A stretch of 64,000 bases of DNA, taken from the NCBI GenBank assembly GCA_028712895.1, contig JAQTPL010000005.1, forward strand, positions 1 to 64,000, given 5' to 3'. Made by a program: the position numbers and the translations under genes. Origin of the DNA: a bacterium. GTDB lineage: Bacteria > CAYTYR01 > UBA6262. Shown piece after piece: positions 62,371-64,000 of the stretch (its first letter is position 1; each line of letters begins with the position of its first letter). Under the pieces are notes generated by a model, which ran no database searches, had not been told where the DNA came from, and worked only from the letters and a program-made list of their open reading frames with translations.

Positions 62371-63314
62371 AAAAGAAAAAAATTATCCGGATCAGTATAT
62401 ACATAGTCATTACTTTGGCGGTATTGTATTTTTTAGTCAACCTGGTGATGCTCCTGTTGATCAGGAATGATGCCGATCTGGAAGTGCCAGACTTGACCGG
62501 TATTACGGTCGCTGACGGATATGACCGTTTAACCGCTCTGCACTTGTTCCTGGTGAAAGACGGTGAACAATATAATGCGGTAATATCATCCGGGGCGATC
62601 GTTTCCCAGGTACCTTTGCCTGGCAGCAAAGTAAAAGCCGGGCGTAAAATAAAAGTGATCGTGAGCCGGGGTTCGGAAAAAGTGGACACCCCGAATGTGA
62701 CTTATAAATCATGGCGGGATGCAGAAATAGTTTTGCGCCAGGCCGGTCTGATCGTCGGAGAAACTTTACGTATCTACTCTGACCGGGAACAAGACACGGT
62801 TATTATACAGGATCCTATGGCTGGGATTTCCCTGGAAAAGGGCAGCAGCGTTAATCTTATTGTCAGTGCCGGGCGGATCGGGGAAGGGGCCATCATGCCC
62901 AACCTGTTGAGCCGTCCTTATGAGCAGGTAGGCCAGATCATCAGGCTCATGGGATTGCAGGTTTCCCAGGTAACCACTGAAGTGAATGATAATATTGCTT
63001 CCGGAACAGTGATCGCCCAAATACCGGAAGCTAACAATCCATTGACGAAAGACACAGTGGTCTCCCTGGTCATCAGTGTCAGGTCAGGCGAAGAACTGGT
63101 CTCGCCAGAGGTGAAGATTATCCATTATGAAGTCGCGCAGGGATTACTGGGAAAACGAGTGCGGATCACGATTACTGATGAAGAAGGGGAAAGAGAAGTT
63201 TTTGACCAGACACAAGCGCCAGGCACGAAGCTGAATGTAGCGGCCAGCGTGAAGGGCCAGGGCAAAGCCAAAATATATGTAAATGAACTATTAGTTGAAG
63301 AAAGGCAGTTATAA
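62367..63314 (+). CDS. PASTA-domain membrane protein without kinase domain
   Basis: A 315-residue bitopic protein: a basic start, one membrane segment (about residues 8-30) and three extracytoplasmic PASTA repeats (about residues 38-100, 103-169 and 172-236), then a C-terminal beta-rich tail (about residues 240-315). PASTA domains bind peptidoglycan or lipid II fragments. The position before rpe corresponds to prkC in Gram-positive genomes, but the Ser/Thr kinase domain is absent and no stp/prpC or rsgA gene is present. It overlaps htpX and rpe at both ends. Confidence 0.9.
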   Translation: MKKKKIIRISIYIVITLAVLYFLVNLVMLLLIRNDADLEVPDLTGITVADGYDRLTALHLFLVKDGEQYNAVISSGAIVSQVPLPGSKVKAGRKIKVIVSRGSEKVDTPNVTYKSWRDAEIVLRQAGLIVGETLRIYSDREQDTVIIQDPMAGISLEKGSSVNLIVSAGRIGEGAIMPNLLSRPYEQVGQIIRLMGLQVSQVTTEVNDNIASGTVIAQIPEANNPLTKDTVVSLVISVRSGEELVSPEVKIIHYEVAQGLLGKRVRITITDEEGEREVFDQTQAPGTKLNVAASVKGQGKAKIYVNELLVEERQL

Positions 63315-63970
63315 TGATCAGGATCGCTCCGTCCATCTTAAATTGTGACCTGAGTCGTCTGGCGGAGGAAGTTATACTGCTGGAGCAAGGCGGGGCAGAT
63401 TGGCTGCATTTGGACATCATGGATGGCGTATTCGTTCCTAACCTGACCCTCGGCCCGCCGGTGATCAAATCATTGCGCCGGCAAACAAAACTGCCGTTTG
63501 ACGCCCACTTAATGATTACCGAACCAGAACGGTACATCCAGGATTATGTTGATGCCGGGTGCGATATGATCACTGTCCATACAGAAGCAGTTAAGAACCT
63601 GGGGAACACTTTAGCCAAGATCAAGAAGGCCGGGCTGAAAGCCGGTATTTCGATCAAACCTAAAACAGCTCCGGAGATCATTACTCCCTGGTTAAAAAAA
63701 GTTGACCTGGTGCTGGTCATGACCGTAGAACCTGGTTTTGGCGGCCAGGAGTTCATGCCGGCCATGCTGCCTAAGATCAGGACTATCAAAAACATGATCA
63801 GCAGGGAGAGGAAGAAAATAGAGCTGGCTGTAGACGGCGGGATCAATGATAAAAATATAGCCGGGGTAGTGGCGGCAGGCGCTGGCTTTATCGTTGCCGG
63901 GAGTTTTGTGTTTAAAAGCAATAATGTAAAAAAGGCCATTCAGGATTTAAGAGCAAAAGCAGAAGCATAG
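63314..63970 (+). CDS. rpe: Ribulose-phosphate 3-epimerase
   Basis: Rpe interconverts ribulose-5-phosphate and xylulose-5-phosphate in the pentose phosphate pathway. The TIM-barrel shows IAPSILNCDLSRLAEEV, LHLDIMDGVFVPNLTLG, VLVMTVEPGFGGQEFM and VDGGINDKNIAGVVAAGA. At 218 residues it is normal. ATG 63314 overlaps the PASTA gene stop. Confidence 0.97.
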   Translation: MIRIAPSILNCDLSRLAEEVILLEQGGADWLHLDIMDGVFVPNLTLGPPVIKSLRRQTKLPFDAHLMITEPERYIQDYVDAGCDMITVHTEAVKNLGNTLAKIKKAGLKAGISIKPKTAPEIITPWLKKVDLVLVMTVEPGFGGQEFMPAMLPKIRTIKNMISRERKKIELAVDGGINDKNIAGVVAAGAGFIVAGSFVFKSNNVKKAIQDLRAKAEA

Positions 63971-64000
63971 ACTATAAAGAAAACGAGGTGTTCACAGTGG
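63971..64000 (+). other. Window end, probable start of a further gene
   Basis: AACGAGG lies just before GTG candidates at the window edge, so another gene may begin there; only a few codons are visible. Confidence 0.3.

Overview
This window looks like the chromosome of an uncultivated diderm bacterium. The outer envelope is suggested by a secreted protein ending in Tyr-Tyr-Phe like an outer-membrane beta-barrel (44571-45539) and by a MurE carrying the DNPR motif of meso-diaminopimelate ligases. By eye the composition is balanced to slightly AT-rich, GTG and TTG starts are common, and almost all genes lie on the + strand in long, tightly packed operons. The gene content fits a candidate-phylum lineage of the Omnitrophota/Margulisbacteria type, but the phylum cannot be settled from this sequence alone.

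Layout: (1) 1-8722: end of ptsI, bifunctional phosphoglucose/phosphomannose isomerase, lepA, lepB, an NfeD-stomatin pair, hemW and a small secreted protein with a WWDK repeat. (2) 8756-13686: heat-shock cluster hrcA-grpE-dnaK-dnaJ behind a perfect CIRCE operator. (3) 13705-18525: macromolecular synthesis operon rpsU-nif3-dnaG-rpoD. (4) 18619-20736: tRNA-Ile2, tRNA-Val, a zinc-ribbon coiled-coil protein, RNase H and RNase P RNA. (5) 20808-23005: a small AT-rich accessory island (pentapeptide-repeat gene, broken DMP19-like gene, small membrane ORF, unknown gene) bracketed by two near-identical terminators. (6) 23041-41141: a complete dcw cluster from mraZ to ftsZ behind a promoter with MraZ-type boxes. 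(7) 41131-46600: pilT, pgeF, yggS, proC, a putative porin-like barrel and mtnA. (8) 46633-47350: a nucleotidyltransferase plus 58-residue partner cassette. (9) 47463-52759: ileS-lspA-lgt-rluD and a coiled-coil protein. (10) 52928-58429: UPF0280, gmk, rpoZ, coaBC, family-4 uracil-DNA glycosylase and a PriA whose ATPase motifs are degraded. (11) 58608-63970: small membrane protein, structured non-coding sequences, then def-fmt-DUF116-htpX-PASTA-rpe.

The genes are mostly core housekeeping functions: peptidoglycan synthesis and division, transcription and replication initiation, protein folding, and formyl-methionine metabolism. Their order closely follows the Gram-positive arrangement (dcw-ylmDE-ileS-lspA and gmk-rpoZ-coaBC-priA-def-fmt-prkC-rpe), with some parts missing, such as the kinase domain of PrkC.

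The most unusual material is between the operons. Most larger gaps hold a degenerate array of a short word, usually followed by the reverse complement of that word, so the gap can fold into a long hairpin. At least ten word families occur. Several arrays are interrupted by tiny GC-rich palindromes (20-36 nt) whose empty sites are visible elsewhere in the window, one flanked by a 7-bp direct repeat. Two 161-bp long hairpins and one promoter-driven structured RNA of no recognised family (59147-59278) complete the non-coding inventory.
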